From contig NZ_VUMT01000004.1 of the NCBI RefSeq assembly GCF_009696045.1, forward strand, positions 1 to 64,000: a DNA stretch of 64,000 nucleotides, written 5' to 3'. The notes below the pieces were generated by a model. The model ran no database searches, was not told the DNA's origin, and was given only the letters and a program-made list of their open reading frames with translations. This stretch comes from Velocimicrobium porci. Lineage in GTDB: Bacteria; Bacillota; Clostridia; Lachnospirales; Lachnospiraceae. Both the position numbers and the translations under genes were made by a program. The first letter of the stretch is position 1. Each line of letters begins with the position of its first letter. Shown piece after piece: positions 15,851 through 25,848 of the stretch.

Positions 15851-16566
15851 TATGTATAACCCCTTTCCCGTTGGCGTATTTTTCTTTCTTCTTCAAATAT
15901 TACTCGGATTATTTTCTCTCTATCAGAATTTGATATATTGATAAACTCAACTCTATTCTCGAATAATCCCTGTTTATTCAATAGTTTTTTTGAGTCAACA
16001 ACTCTTGCTTCGACTAATTTGCCTTCCCAGGTTTTCAGAGTAGGATAACCAAGTCTTAATAAAATACAGGTATCTTTTTTAAGTCCCATATCAGAATTAA
16101 AACAGCAGCCACCACCACTAATATCCGTTGCCATCCCTATTTTCCATTCCATTTGGTCAATTCCATATTCATCAATCGACTCTTTTGAATGATTGTCATT
16201 TACACAAGCATATAAAACTTCCCAAAAACATTCCAGCCGATAAAATCTTCTTCTTTGAAGCCGTTCTAAATCAGATTCTAAAAGCATAACTAAAATACAC
16301 AAATTTTCTTTTTTATATCGAGTGATAATCTGTCCTTTACATTGATATAAGCCGCGTTCTGTATAAAACCGAAGTAAGTATTCCTCATCAGGTTCTAATG
16401 GAATTATTTTCCCTTTTATTATGGGAACTGACAATTCAATTTTTTCACTATTATCATAATCCAGTACCTGACTATAAAATATTTTTTCTTCATCCGGCAG
16501 CTTTGTTCTTCGATTGATTTTTATCAAATCAACCTTTACGCCGGGCAAAAATATTTTCGTTTTCAT
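15850..16566 (-). CDS. YcgR-type PilZ protein, c-di-GMP flagellar brake
   Basis: A 238-residue cytoplasmic protein with an N-terminal YcgR-like domain (about 1-100) and a C-terminal PilZ domain. The c-di-GMP motifs are present: RRRFYRLE (RxxxR) near residue 107 and DISGGG (DxSxxG) near residue 147. YcgR/DgrA proteins bind the flagellar motor when loaded with c-di-GMP and slow swimming. Its place between flhG and cheB in the fla/che operon supports that role. It implies that this organism makes c-di-GMP. Confidence 0.85.
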   Translation of the reverse strand: MKTKIFLPGVKVDLIKINRRTKLPDEEKIFYSQVLDYDNSEKIELSVPIIKGKIIPLEPDEEYLLRFYTERGLYQCKGQIITRYKKENLCILVMLLESDLERLQRRRFYRLECFWEVLYACVNDNHSKESIDEYGIDQMEWKIGMATDISGGGCCFNSDMGLKKDTCILLRLGYPTLKTWEGKLVEARVVDSKKLLNKQGLFENRVEFINISNSDREKIIRVIFEEERKIRQRERGYT

Positions 16567-16584
16567 AGATCATCACTCCCTGCT

Positions 16585-17460
16585 TTATTGACCTAATTTA
16601 AAAAATAAATTAGAAAAAATTTGTGAAATTCCTTTTTTCATCTGTTGCTCTATTATTTCATTATTGTTTATCATAAAAGCTAACTCTGAAATTGCCTGGG
16701 CTGAAATTGATTTTGGATAAGCAATTGTCACAGGATTTTGCTGAAATACAGCCTTTGAAAAATAAGAATCCTGTGGAACAGCACCTAAAAACTCAATATT
16801 AATATTTAAAAACTTATTCACCACTACATTTAATTTATCATATAACTCTTTTCCTTTTGAAATTGTTTCTACTCGGTTCGAAATCATTCGAAGCGGAATA
16901 CATTCCGCAAGAAAATCTTCTCTTTTGCTCAATGTTTTTAATAAAGCATAGCTATCAGTCATTGAAGTAGGCTCCGGTGTTACAACAAGTAACACCTCCG
17001 AACTGGCAGCAATAAATTCCATCACAACATCTGATATTCCTGCTCCAGTGTCAACAATAATCACATCCGCTATTTCATCCAGCTCACAAAGAGCATTTGT
17101 AAGAGTTATAATTTGTTCTCTGGAAAGATTAACTAGTTCTTGTATTCCCGATCCGCCTGAAAGAAAACCAATACCATTCGGACCATCTGTAATAATTTGC
17201 TTTAAGTTCTTTCCATTATAAATCAGGTCTGCTAAATTATATCTAGGTCGAACTCCTAGCATAATCTCTACATTAGCCAAACCAAAATCTGCATCTAAAA
17301 TCACAACCCTTTTGCCAAGTGCCTGAAGATTTAATGCAAGATTCACTGATATACTGCTCTTGCCTACTCCCCCCTTTCCACTTGTAACCGTAATCACCCT
17401 TGCAACTGGACGCTGTTGGTTGCACTTTATTATATTTCTTAATTGTGTTGCCTGATCCAT
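16585..17460 (-). CDS. flhG: MinD-like ATPase FlhG (YlxH/FleN)
   Basis: A 291-residue P-loop ATPase of the MinD/ParA family that sets flagellar number and position together with FlhF. The deviant Walker A motif VTSGKGGVGKSSISVNLA is at about 24-41, Walker A' is VILDADFGLANVE, and Walker B is VIIVDTGAG. The N-terminal stretch DQATQLRNII with a Gln-rich segment matches the motif that activates the FlhF GTPase. A C-terminal amphipathic helix is consistent with membrane binding. The start codon overlaps the flhF stop by one base. Confidence 0.93.
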   Translation of the reverse strand: MDQATQLRNIIKCNQQRPVARVITVTSGKGGVGKSSISVNLALNLQALGKRVVILDADFGLANVEIMLGVRPRYNLADLIYNGKNLKQIITDGPNGIGFLSGGSGIQELVNLSREQIITLTNALCELDEIADVIIVDTGAGISDVVMEFIAASSEVLLVVTPEPTSMTDSYALLKTLSKREDFLAECIPLRMISNRVETISKGKELYDKLNVVVNKFLNINIEFLGAVPQDSYFSKAVFQQNPVTIAYPKSISAQAISELAFMINNNEIIEQQMKKGISQIFSNLFFKLGQ

Positions 17461-18734
17461 TAACGATTGCCTCCCAGCAGCTTCTTTGCAATGTTTTGAG
17501 CATCAATCTGTCCAATATCATCTGGCACATTCTGTCCCCATGTTGTATAAGATAATGGAACCCCTGTCGCCATTTTTATATTAAAAAGATTCCCAATGCA
17601 ATCTGATTCATCCAATTTCGTAAATATCAAGTTATAGTCTGTAATTTCTTCATATGTTTTTGCAATCTCAAGTAAGTCTTTATACTTTGTAGTAGCACTT
17701 AATACAAGATATACTTCCCGTTCCTCTTTCGGAATTGCTTCAATTAACCTTTTAATGTCCTCTTTCTGCGCTTCATTATGATGGGAACGTCCTGCAGTAT
17801 CAATTAAAACAATATCATAACCTGTAAACTCCCGCTTTACGTCTTCCATCTCAGTTTCTGTGTATACAACTTTAACTGGCACACCCAAAATATTGGCATA
17901 AGTTCTCAGTTGTTCCACCGCAGCAATACGATAAGTATCCGAAGTAACCATTGCAATTTTCGCTTTCCTTTTAAGCTTTAAACTTGCAGCTATTTTAGCA
18001 ATTGTAGTTGTTTTTCCAACACCTGTAGAACCAACAAAATAAATAAATTTTGTTTTTCCCTCTTCCACTTCAATTGGCTTTGGCTGTCCTATTTTTAATA
18101 TAATCTTTTGATAAACCGTTGACAGTATATTATCAACAGAAGCATCTGCATTTAACCCTTTTTCGATTTCTTTTATCAGTTGAGCCGCATACAACTCATC
18201 CACTTCATTTTGAATTAATTTTTCGGATATCAGTTTAATACATGCCTCATTTTTACTTTCTGTTTTTTCTTCCTGCTCTCTCTCAAGACTATCTGTTTCT
18301 TTTTTCACTTTCATCTGTGCTTCCAGCAAATATTGCAACTCATTTAAACGTTGCTCAATCGCCGTTTCACTTTCATTCTTCTTTTCCTCTTCTTCTGGTT
18401 CAATAATGATGTTAGGATTAGAAAAAAGTGGGTTCTCCTCTTTCTTAACAGCCAGGACCTCCTTTTTTGCCAATGACGGATTAACCGGTGCAGATGTCGA
18501 CACACTATTGTCATTAATTTTCTTAATTTCAGACAGCATTTTTTTCCCGTCTGTATAAGAGTTTTCTTCGTCCACTGCCGCAGTTACTTCAACACTTGCT
18601 TTTTTAAAAAGTTTATAAATTCCCTTTGGCTTTATGTACTTAATATTCATTACAATTGCATCTTTGCCCAATTCGTTTTTTGCAAGCATGATTGCTTCAT
18701 TTTCTGTTGCTGCTTGAAATTTTTTTATAATCAC
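17460..18734 (-). CDS. flhF: SRP-type GTPase FlhF
   Basis: A 424-residue GTPase that places flagella at the correct site. The N-terminal part is basic and then acidic and disordered (about 75-165). The NG domain follows, with G1 GSTGVGKTTTIAKIAA at about 230-245, the region around TSDTYRIAAVEQLRTYA, G3 DTAGRSHHN and G4 TKLDESD. The start is a GTG that overlaps the flhA stop by one base (TAGTG). It is next to flhG, its usual partner. Confidence 0.95.
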   Translation of the reverse strand: MIIKKFQAATENEAIMLAKNELGKDAIVMNIKYIKPKGIYKLFKKASVEVTAAVDEENSYTDGKKMLSEIKKINDNSVSTSAPVNPSLAKKEVLAVKKEENPLFSNPNIIIEPEEEEKKNESETAIEQRLNELQYLLEAQMKVKKETDSLEREQEEKTESKNEACIKLISEKLIQNEVDELYAAQLIKEIEKGLNADASVDNILSTVYQKIILKIGQPKPIEVEEGKTKFIYFVGSTGVGKTTTIAKIAASLKLKRKAKIAMVTSDTYRIAAVEQLRTYANILGVPVKVVYTETEMEDVKREFTGYDIVLIDTAGRSHHNEAQKEDIKRLIEAIPKEEREVYLVLSATTKYKDLLEIAKTYEEITDYNLIFTKLDESDCIGNLFNIKMATGVPLSYTTWGQNVPDDIGQIDAQNIAKKLLGGNR

Positions 18735-20767
18735 TAAACCGTCACCATCCCAACTGATTGTAATTCAACATTAGACTCAATTTCATTGTAAGAAACTACA
18801 ATCAAATCTTTAAAATAGTCCTCTGTCAATTTCTTGAAATACATTCTCACAATAGGAGAAGTTATAATAATCGGGTTTTTACCCAAATTTTCCAACTTAA
18901 CTACTTCCTCTTGAACAGAATTAATAATTTCCTGTGTAGTATCTGGATCTAATGTAAGATATGCACCCTGTTCGGTCTGCTTAACTGAATTCATAATCTC
19001 CTGCTCAATTTTCGGATCTAACGTAACTACACTGGTTGTTTCATTAGATGGGAAATACTTATTCGAAATCGCACGTTTCAAGCTCTGTCTCGCATACTCT
19101 GTCAAAACATCCGTATCTCTAGTTGTTGGTGCATAATCAGCTAAAGTTTCAAATATCGTAATCAAATCTCGGATTGATATTCCCTCTTTTAATAGATTTT
19201 GCAATACTTTTTGAATTTCACCAACACTGAGTAACTTTGGAACTAATTCATTTACTAAGGTTGAGTTTGCTTCCTGTACATTGCTGATAAGATTTTGTAC
19301 ATCCTGTCTTGTAAGGAGTTCATCTAAATGACTTCGAATCACTTCTGTCAAGTGAGTTGCAATAATTGAAGGAGGATCAACTACGGTATACCCCATAGAT
19401 TCCGCCCGCTCTCTCTGACTTTCCGTAATCCATATTGCCGGCAGATGGAAAGAAGGCTCAAACGTAGGAATACCTGTTATTTCTTCTTCGACATATCCCG
19501 GGTTCATAGCCATATAGTGATCAAATAAAATCTCGCCATCACTGACCGGAACACCTTTTATCTTAATAACATATTGATTTGGATTTAACTGAATATTATC
19601 ACGCAAACGAATCATTGGAACAACACATCCTAACTCCAATGCAATCTGTCGACGAATCATAACAACACGATCTAGCAAATCTCCTCCCTGATTCACATCA
19701 GCAAGAGGAATAATACCATAACCAAATTCCAATTCAATTGGGTCAACCTGTAAAAGCGAAGCTACATTTTCTGGTCTTCTGATTTCCTCCGCTGCACTCT
19801 CTTCACTATTGACTTCGGTTTCAATTTCTTCTACATCTAATTTATTCGCAATAATTCTTCCGGTAATAATGAATAAGAAACCATATGCAGGGAAAATGAT
19901 AATACTTAACGGCGTCACAACACCTAAAAAGACCATTGCACCTCCAACCATATATAATACCTTTGGAATAGAAAACAGCTGATCAACAAGCACATCTCCA
20001 AGGTCTGCTTCCTTTGATATCTTTGTAACTAAAATACCGGTTGCAAGAGAAATCATTAGCGAAGGAATCTGACTGACTAAACCATCACCAATTGTCAATA
20101 TTGTATATTTCTCTAGAGCTTCCTGCATTGGAAGCCCCCCATAGATCATTCCCATACAAAGTCCACCTGCAAAGTTTATTACCGTAATAATAAGACCTGC
20201 AACAGCATCTCCTTTTACGTACTTTGTAGCACCATCCATCGCACCGAAAAAACTGGACTCATCTTGAATCTTTTGTCTTCTTGCCTTAGCTTCTTCATCT
20301 GTAATCGCTCCCGTATTTAAATCAGCATCAATTGCCATCTGTTTACCAGGCATAGCATCCAATGTGAAACGAGCTGTAACTTCAGATACACGTTCTGAAC
20401 CTTTATTAATAACCATCATCTGAACTATAATTAAAATTACAAAGACAATCGCACCAGTAACCAAATTACCACCACCAACGAAATTACCAAAGGTAGTTAC
20501 AACATTTCCTGGATCACCTGTTGTTAAAATTAATTTTGTCGAAGAAACATTCAAAGAAATACGAAATATTGTTGTAAATAATAGTAAAGTAGGAAAACTT
20601 GATATATCCAATGCTTCTTTTGTAAACAGTGCAGTAAATAAAATAATCATTGCAATCGACATATTAAGTCCCAGCAAAATATCCAATAAAATAGAAGGCA
20701 TCGGAACAATAAAGAATACTATTGCCAGCATTAAATACAATCCTAATACCATATCCGTTTTCTTCAT
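18734..20767 (-). CDS. flhA: Flagellar export gate protein FlhA
   Basis: A 677-residue inner-membrane component of the flagellar type III export gate. The N-terminal half has about eight transmembrane helices and the conserved loop around FTLDAMPGKQMAIDADLNTG (FHIPEP region). The C-terminal half from about 330 is the cytoplasmic substrate-docking domain. Full length for the family. It lies between flhB and flhF, the classic order. Confidence 0.97.
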   Translation of the reverse strand: MKKTDMVLGLYLMLAIVFFIVPMPSILLDILLGLNMSIAMIILFTALFTKEALDISSFPTLLLFTTIFRISLNVSSTKLILTTGDPGNVVTTFGNFVGGGNLVTGAIVFVILIIVQMMVINKGSERVSEVTARFTLDAMPGKQMAIDADLNTGAITDEEAKARRQKIQDESSFFGAMDGATKYVKGDAVAGLIITVINFAGGLCMGMIYGGLPMQEALEKYTILTIGDGLVSQIPSLMISLATGILVTKISKEADLGDVLVDQLFSIPKVLYMVGGAMVFLGVVTPLSIIIFPAYGFLFIITGRIIANKLDVEEIETEVNSEESAAEEIRRPENVASLLQVDPIELEFGYGIIPLADVNQGGDLLDRVVMIRRQIALELGCVVPMIRLRDNIQLNPNQYVIKIKGVPVSDGEILFDHYMAMNPGYVEEEITGIPTFEPSFHLPAIWITESQRERAESMGYTVVDPPSIIATHLTEVIRSHLDELLTRQDVQNLISNVQEANSTLVNELVPKLLSVGEIQKVLQNLLKEGISIRDLITIFETLADYAPTTRDTDVLTEYARQSLKRAISNKYFPSNETTSVVTLDPKIEQEIMNSVKQTEQGAYLTLDPDTTQEIINSVQEEVVKLENLGKNPIIITSPIVRMYFKKLTEDYFKDLIVVSYNEIESNVELQSVGMVTV

Positions 20768-20800
20768 TATTTTTGCCTCCTTTCCTTTTGTTCTTTCATA

Positions 20801-21922
20801 TTATATTTTTCCTTTTAAATTATAAACATAGGCCAATACCTCAGCAACCATCTGATATAACTCAGGAGGTATCTCGGAATCAATGTCTACATTGTAATAA
20901 AGCATTCTCGCAAGCGGCTTATTTTCAACAATTTCTACGTCGTATTCTCTTGCCGCCTCTTTTATTTTCTGTGCTAAATAATCTGCTCCCTTGGCAATTA
21001 CAACCGGAGCCGATTGTGACTCTCTGTCATACTTAATTGCCACCGCCAAATGAGTCGGATTCGTAATAACTACATCTGCTTCCGGCATTGCCTGCATCAT
21101 ACGCCTTTGTGAAACTTCTCTCATTTTTTGACGTATTCTACCTTTGATTTGAGGGTCACCTTCCGTCTGTTTATACTCATCTTTTACTTCCTGCTTTGAC
21201 ATTTTCATATCTTCTTTAAATTTGTGCTTCTGATAAAAAACGTCTGCCACTGCAATGATCATAAAAAGTTCACTAATCTTCAGTCCTAGGTCAATTACAA
21301 TCGTTCCAACCAATTGAACTGCATCCCATAGAGAAATTTCATATAAATTAATTAACATTCCCCATTGGTCTTTTAAAGCGTCATATATTACATAAGAAAT
21401 AATCCCTATTTTCACAATTGATTTTATCAATTCAAACAATTTATCTTTTGAAAATATTTTTTTAAATCCACTAATTGGATTCAGATTTGCAAATTTGGGC
21501 TGTAATGGCTTTAAGGAAACTTTCCATTTCACCTGATATATTGTTGCAATAAATGAAGTTAAAAAACCTGTCAGATACAATGGTAGTCCTAAAATTAAAA
21601 CTTCTTTCAATCCAAAAAGAACTAAAGTAGCAGCTACATTAAAATTAAATTCATCTGCCAACAGAGTCGAAAGTAATTCATAACTTTCTTTAAAAGTGTC
21701 TAAAAAACCGGTTCCAAGATAACCAACTGTAATCTTTAATATAAGAAACAAGCCCAACAGACTGAATGCAATAATCAAATCCTGACTTCTGGCAATTTTA
21801 CCATCTTCTCTTGCTTCTTTTAACTTCTTTGGTGTTGCATCTTCTGTTTTTTCTCCACCTGGTCCATCTTTCCCAAAAAACTGCAAGTTATAGGAAAGCA
21901 AATATCTTTTATTTATGTCCAT
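20801..21922 (-). CDS. flhB: Flagellar export specificity switch protein FlhB
   Basis: A 373-residue inner-membrane export protein that switches substrate class from rod/hook to filament. The N terminus has KTEDATPKKLKEAREDG, four transmembrane helices follow, and the C-terminal cytoplasmic domain has the autocleavage site in the NPTH motif (VVITNPTHLAVAIKYD). FliK, which triggers the switch, is encoded in the same operon. Normal length. Confidence 0.97.
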   Translation of the reverse strand: MDINKRYLLSYNLQFFGKDGPGGEKTEDATPKKLKEAREDGKIARSQDLIIAFSLLGLFLILKITVGYLGTGFLDTFKESYELLSTLLADEFNFNVAATLVLFGLKEVLILGLPLYLTGFLTSFIATIYQVKWKVSLKPLQPKFANLNPISGFKKIFSKDKLFELIKSIVKIGIISYVIYDALKDQWGMLINLYEISLWDAVQLVGTIVIDLGLKISELFMIIAVADVFYQKHKFKEDMKMSKQEVKDEYKQTEGDPQIKGRIRQKMREVSQRRMMQAMPEADVVITNPTHLAVAIKYDRESQSAPVVIAKGADYLAQKIKEAAREYDVEIVENKPLARMLYYNVDIDSEIPPELYQMVAEVLAYVYNLKGKI

Positions 21923-21935
21923 GCTTCATTCACCT

Positions 21936-22709
21936 CTATGATGAAGCCAATGCTGCCATCATTATACTCATCATATTTTTCATTTCTTTAAAGATAAAGT
22001 CTGCAACCTGAGGAAGCATATCAACCATCAGAAATAAGATAATCAATCCGGCAAATATTTTCAACTGCATACCAATTACAAACATGTTCATCTGAGGAGC
22101 CACTCTTGCTAAAATTCCAAGTACAACATTAATTACCAGGGTCGCGGCAAATATAGGAAGTACAATGCGAAACCCTATTACAAAATAATCTGACATAAAT
22201 TGTCCCATTATCTCATAAAGACTTCCCTTTAAAACAACATCTCCAACCGGAACAAGACGAAATGAATCTAAAATGGCACTTAAAATATAATAGTGCATGT
22301 TAGTCACCATCATAAGCAACATAACCATATAAGAATAGTAATTACCTGTAACTGTTGTCTGCAGTCTTGTTGTCGGATCCAAAACCTGTGCCATAGAAAA
22401 TCCTATTTCCATATCAATTAATTGACCCGCAAAATTCAAAATATAAGTACAGATACTGGCCATATAACCTAAAACAAGACCTACAATTGCATCCTTTACA
22501 ACCAGTAATCCATAGCCAATCACGCCATTATATTTCAATGGAGTATAATCAATCATTGATATCATCATAATCCCTAAAAATGTAGCTAACCCAACCTTCA
22601 ATTTTCTAGGAACATTGGTAATGCTATAAAATGGAGCAACCGCCAAAAAAGCAGATATTCTTACTATAACCAACATATAGAATTCAACATTTTCAACAGT
22701 AAAGCTCAT
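21936..22709 (-). CDS. fliR: Flagellar export gate protein FliR
   Basis: A 257-residue hydrophobic inner-membrane protein with about six to eight helices and family hallmarks such as RISAFLAVAPFYSITNVPRKLKVGLA near the N terminus and GFSMAQVLDPTT in the middle. It forms the export gate with FliP and FliQ. It lies 26 bases downstream of fliQ and is followed by flhB. No FliR-FlhB fusion is present. Confidence 0.95.
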   Translation of the reverse strand: MSFTVENVEFYMLVIVRISAFLAVAPFYSITNVPRKLKVGLATFLGIMMISMIDYTPLKYNGVIGYGLLVVKDAIVGLVLGYMASICTYILNFAGQLIDMEIGFSMAQVLDPTTRLQTTVTGNYYSYMVMLLMMVTNMHYYILSAILDSFRLVPVGDVVLKGSLYEIMGQFMSDYFVIGFRIVLPIFAATLVINVVLGILARVAPQMNMFVIGMQLKIFAGLIILFLMVDMLPQVADFIFKEMKNMMSIMMAALASS

Positions 22710-22734
22710 ACTTTTTCCCTCGAATCATCTCATT

Positions 22735-23004
22735 TCATTGAATAAAATTACTAAAATTAACACATAATTCCTGCATAAATACAACTATATTGTTCATAAC
22801 CCAATTTCCTGCAAGAATAATAACTACAAAAATAGCTATCAGTTTTGGTACAAATGTCAATGTCTGCTCTTGAATTGATGTAACTGTCTGAAAAATACTA
22901 ATAATTAATCCGACAATTAGTGATACAAGTAACATTGGCGCAGACACTTTTATTACAATCCAAAGAGTTTCTCTGGCAATATCAATTACTTGTGCTTCTG
23001 TCAT
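22735..23004 (-). CDS. fliQ: Flagellar export gate protein FliQ
   Basis: An 89-residue protein with two transmembrane helices, matching the very conserved FliQ length and pattern (APMLLVSLIVGLIISIFQTV, then TLTFVPKLIAIFVV). It is part of the FliPQR gate. It lies between fliP and fliR with short gaps. Confidence 0.96.
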   Translation of the reverse strand: MTEAQVIDIARETLWIVIKVSAPMLLVSLIVGLIISIFQTVTSIQEQTLTFVPKLIAIFVVIILAGNWVMNNIVVFMQELCVNFSNFIQ

Positions 23005-23044
23005 ATTTTCTGCTTTCCTTTCTTATCCAACAAACATTCTGACA

Positions 23045-23905
23045 TCAGTAAAATGTCTTCACTAATTCTCCAATAATCAAATTCCACCCATCTGCCAAAA
23101 CAAAAAGCAATATTTTAAATGGCAATGAAATTGTCGTTGGAGGAAGCATCATCATACCCATTGACATTAAGGTTGATGAAACAACCATGTCTATTACAAT
23201 AAACGGTAAATAAATTACAAATCCAATTACAAAAGCTTTCCGCATTTCGCTGATAATAAATGCCGGAATTAACGTTGTTGTTGGAATATCTTCTTCATTT
23301 TTCAAATCTTCGGAAGGTATATCCGCAATTTCTAAAAACAATTTTAAGTCTTTTGTATTCGTTTGTTTAAACATAAACGTCCGAAGCGGTTTTATACCTG
23401 CTTCCATAGCCTCTTCTTGGGTAATTTCCCCTTTTGAAAGTGGCTGAATTGCATCCGTATTAATCTGGCTAAAAACCGGTGACATAATAAAAAATGTTAA
23501 AAACAAAGAAAGCCCAATCAAAACTTGGTTAGGCGGCGTTGTCTGTAGTCCCAGTGCCGTTCTTACAAAATGTAACACAATAACAATTCTTGTAAACGAA
23601 GTCACCATAATTAAAATAGATGGCGCAATTGATAAAACGGTAAGCATTAACAAAATCTGCAACGATGCAGATAAATTACTGCTTCCGGCATTGGAAGAAA
23701 TATTCAGTTGAAAAGCATCGGGTTCATCTACTAATGTAGAATCCTGTTCATTCGAATTATTGCTTTTTTTTGCACTGCTTGTAGTACGATTTGTTGCTGT
23801 CGCAGAAACAGGAGTAGCACAAATAAAGGTTAATAAACACATTAGCACCAAAAGACTTATATATTTAATAACTCTTTTTTGTTGCTTTTTTCCTTCTGTC
23901 TTCAT
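23045..23905 (-). CDS. fliP: Flagellar export gate protein FliP
   Basis: A 286-residue inner-membrane gate protein with an N-terminal signal-like hydrophobic segment, a Ser/Asn-rich linker, and then the conserved helices with TSFTRIVIVLHFVRTALG, QTTPPNQVLIGLSLFLTFF and SFKILLFVLADGWNLI-like C-terminal segments. I chose the ATG at 23905, preceded by AAAGG, over a TTG at 23914. It follows fliO, as usual. Confidence 0.96.
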   Translation of the reverse strand: MKTEGKKQQKRVIKYISLLVLMCLLTFICATPVSATATNRTTSSAKKSNNSNEQDSTLVDEPDAFQLNISSNAGSSNLSASLQILLMLTVLSIAPSILIMVTSFTRIVIVLHFVRTALGLQTTPPNQVLIGLSLFLTFFIMSPVFSQINTDAIQPLSKGEITQEEAMEAGIKPLRTFMFKQTNTKDLKLFLEIADIPSEDLKNEEDIPTTTLIPAFIISEMRKAFVIGFVIYLPFIVIDMVVSSTLMSMGMMMLPPTTISLPFKILLFVLADGWNLIIGELVKTFY

Positions 23906-23935
23906 GATTACCAACCTTTACTCTATTCTATATTT

Positions 23936-24310
23936 TTATTTCATACTTTTTTTGCCAACCTTCGCCAGAATATCTTTAAATAATTCTGGCGAATCCGGCG
24001 ACTGATTTGAAAAAGATTCAAGTAATAATTGGTCATTTGGTATCTCTGTAAGAAATTCAATTTCTTCCTTACCAATACCTAATGCCAAATATTTCTCACC
24101 TATTCTTACAATTTGAATATACTTATTTGGAGCTATTTTATATGTTTCTATTATTTGAATATTTTTATTTTTTTGTTGTAACAGATTCGACTTACCTATA
24201 AACTTTGTTACCAAATAGCTAAGCCCCAAAATAAATAAAAATACAAGTAAAATTCCAAATAAGTTAAATAGGCTTTCTACTCTAGTAAGCCCTGTGGTGG
24301 TCAAATACAT
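23936..24310 (-). CDS. fliO: Flagellar protein FliO
   Basis: A 124-residue protein with one N-terminal membrane helix (about 15-36) and a small cytoplasmic domain with the FliO pattern (IQIIETYKIAPNKYIQIVRIGEKYLALGIG). It assists FliP assembly. It begins 2 bases after the cheY stop and precedes fliP. Sequence conservation in this family is low, so the position in the operon carries weight. Confidence 0.88.
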   Translation of the reverse strand: MYLTTTGLTRVESLFNLFGILLVFLFILGLSYLVTKFIGKSNLLQQKNKNIQIIETYKIAPNKYIQIVRIGEKYLALGIGKEEIEFLTEIPNDQLLLESFSNQSPDSPELFKDILAKVGKKSMK

Positions 24311-24311
24311 T

Positions 24312-24674
24312 TTAGCCCACCGCTTTTTTAACAGCTTCTAATACACGATCAGCCTGGAATGGTTTAACAATAAAGTCTTTTGCACCTGACTGAATGGATT
24401 CAATAACCATTGCCTGCTGTCCCATTGCAGAACACATAATAATGTTTGCATTTGCATCTGTTTCTTTAATTTTCTTCAAAGCCTGGATACCATCCATTTC
24501 TGGCATTGTAATGTCCATCATTACTAAATCTGGTTTTGTCTCATTATATTTTTCAACTGCCTTTAAACCATTTTCAGCTTCACCAACGATATTGTAACCA
24601 TTCTTTGTTAAAATATCTTTAATCATCATTCTCATAAAAGCTGCGTCATCACAAATTAAAATGTTTTTTGCCAT
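24312..24674 (-). CDS. cheY: Chemotaxis response regulator CheY
   Basis: A 120-residue single-domain receiver that binds the flagellar switch when phosphorylated. Asp9 and Asp10 form the acidic pocket, Asp54 (MMDITMPEMDG) is the phospho-acceptor, and the lysine in FIVKPFQ is near residue 104. It lies between fliY and fliO, as in Bacillus, which distinguishes it from generic receivers. Confidence 0.95.
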   Translation of the reverse strand: MAKNILICDDAAFMRMMIKDILTKNGYNIVGEAENGLKAVEKYNETKPDLVMMDITMPEMDGIQALKKIKETDANANIIMCSAMGQQAMVIESIQSGAKDFIVKPFQADRVLEAVKKAVG

Positions 24675-24702
24675 AGTAATCTCTCCTATTCACTTTAATA
24701 CT

Positions 24703-25845
24703 TTATCTTACTATTTCAGTAACTCGAATTCCAAAACTTTCTTCAATTACAACAACTTCACCCTTAGCAACAAACTTTCCGTTTACCAATACATCAATTG
24801 GTTCTCCGGCAAGTTTATTAAGTTCAATAATTGTGCCTGGTGAAAAATCCAAAATTTCTTTAATGGACTTATTTGTTCTTCCTAATTCCACTGTTACCTC
24901 TAATGGAACATCCATAATCAGGTCAATGTTTTCTTGTTGCGTTAATGGATTTATCGCTGCTGTAAAAGGTTGGAACTGAGCTGGTTGCACATTTACATCC
25001 TGCATTGGCATTCCCTGTTGCATCATTGGCTGTTGCATCATTACAGGTTGACCCATTATTGGTTGTTGCATTGTTCCTGCCATATTCTGCACTGGCTGTT
25101 GCACTGGTGCCTCTGCCGGTGTAGGTGTCGGAGCAGATTGAGGCGCTGCCTCTTCTGAAACTGTATCTCCTGCACCAGAAAATTTCTTATATAAATCCTT
25201 AGCAAAATCCAAAGGATACAGCTGCATAATTTGGCTGTCAATTAAATCGCCAATCTCCATTCTAAACGATACCTGTATAAATTCACCACTTAAAAAATTA
25301 TTTAAAGTAGCTTCATCAATTGTATCATTCAAGTCAATAAGACTTGCCACCGGTGGACTTATATCTACTTTCTTATTTAACATGGAAGAAAGAGAGGTAG
25401 AAGCAGATCCCATCATCTGATTCATCGCTTCACTAATTGCACTAAGATGAAGCTCTGATAATTCATCTGCTAAATTCGTTCCATCTCCCCCCATCATTAA
25501 ATCTGTAATAATTTTAACATCACTTTCTTTTAAAATTAAAATATTACTGCCGTCAAGACCTTCTATATAAGAAATCTGTACGAATACACATGGTCGATCA
25601 TAATTATTAGATAATTCCTCTAATGTCGTATTTGATACCGCTGGTGTTGTAATTACAACTTTATTATTGAGAAGAGTAGATAATGTTGTTGCTGCTGTGC
25701 CCATACATATATTGGAGATTTCTCCAACTGCATCTCTTTCTTCTACTGTTAAAGAATCTGATGCTGATGTAGCAGCAGTATCTTCTCCCCCAGCTGTGCC
25801 ATTTAATAAGGCATTTATTTCTTCTTGGGATAACATACCATCCAT
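24703..25845 (-). CDS. fliY: Flagellar switch protein FliY (CheC-like phosphatase plus FliN domain)
   Basis: A 380-residue switch-complex protein. The N terminus has the CheY-binding-like peptide (MLSQEEINALLNG). A CheC-like phosphatase domain with VGEISNICMGTAATTLSTL and a second ISEAMNQMMGSASTSLSSM follows. A Met/Gln/Pro-rich linker (about 230-295) leads to a C-terminal FliN/SpoA domain (VPLEVTVELGRTNKSIKEIL). It forms the C-ring and removes phosphate from CheY-P. It lies between fliM and cheY. Confidence 0.95.
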   Translation of the reverse strand: MDGMLSQEEINALLNGTAGGEDTAATSASDSLTVEERDAVGEISNICMGTAATTLSTLLNNKVVITTPAVSNTTLEELSNNYDRPCVFVQISYIEGLDGSNILILKESDVKIITDLMMGGDGTNLADELSELHLSAISEAMNQMMGSASTSLSSMLNKKVDISPPVASLIDLNDTIDEATLNNFLSGEFIQVSFRMEIGDLIDSQIMQLYPLDFAKDLYKKFSGAGDTVSEEAAPQSAPTPTPAEAPVQQPVQNMAGTMQQPIMGQPVMMQQPMMQQGMPMQDVNVQPAQFQPFTAAINPLTQQENIDLIMDVPLEVTVELGRTNKSIKEILDFSPGTIIELNKLAGEPIDVLVNGKFVAKGEVVVIEESFGIRVTEIVR

Positions 25846-25848
25846 AGT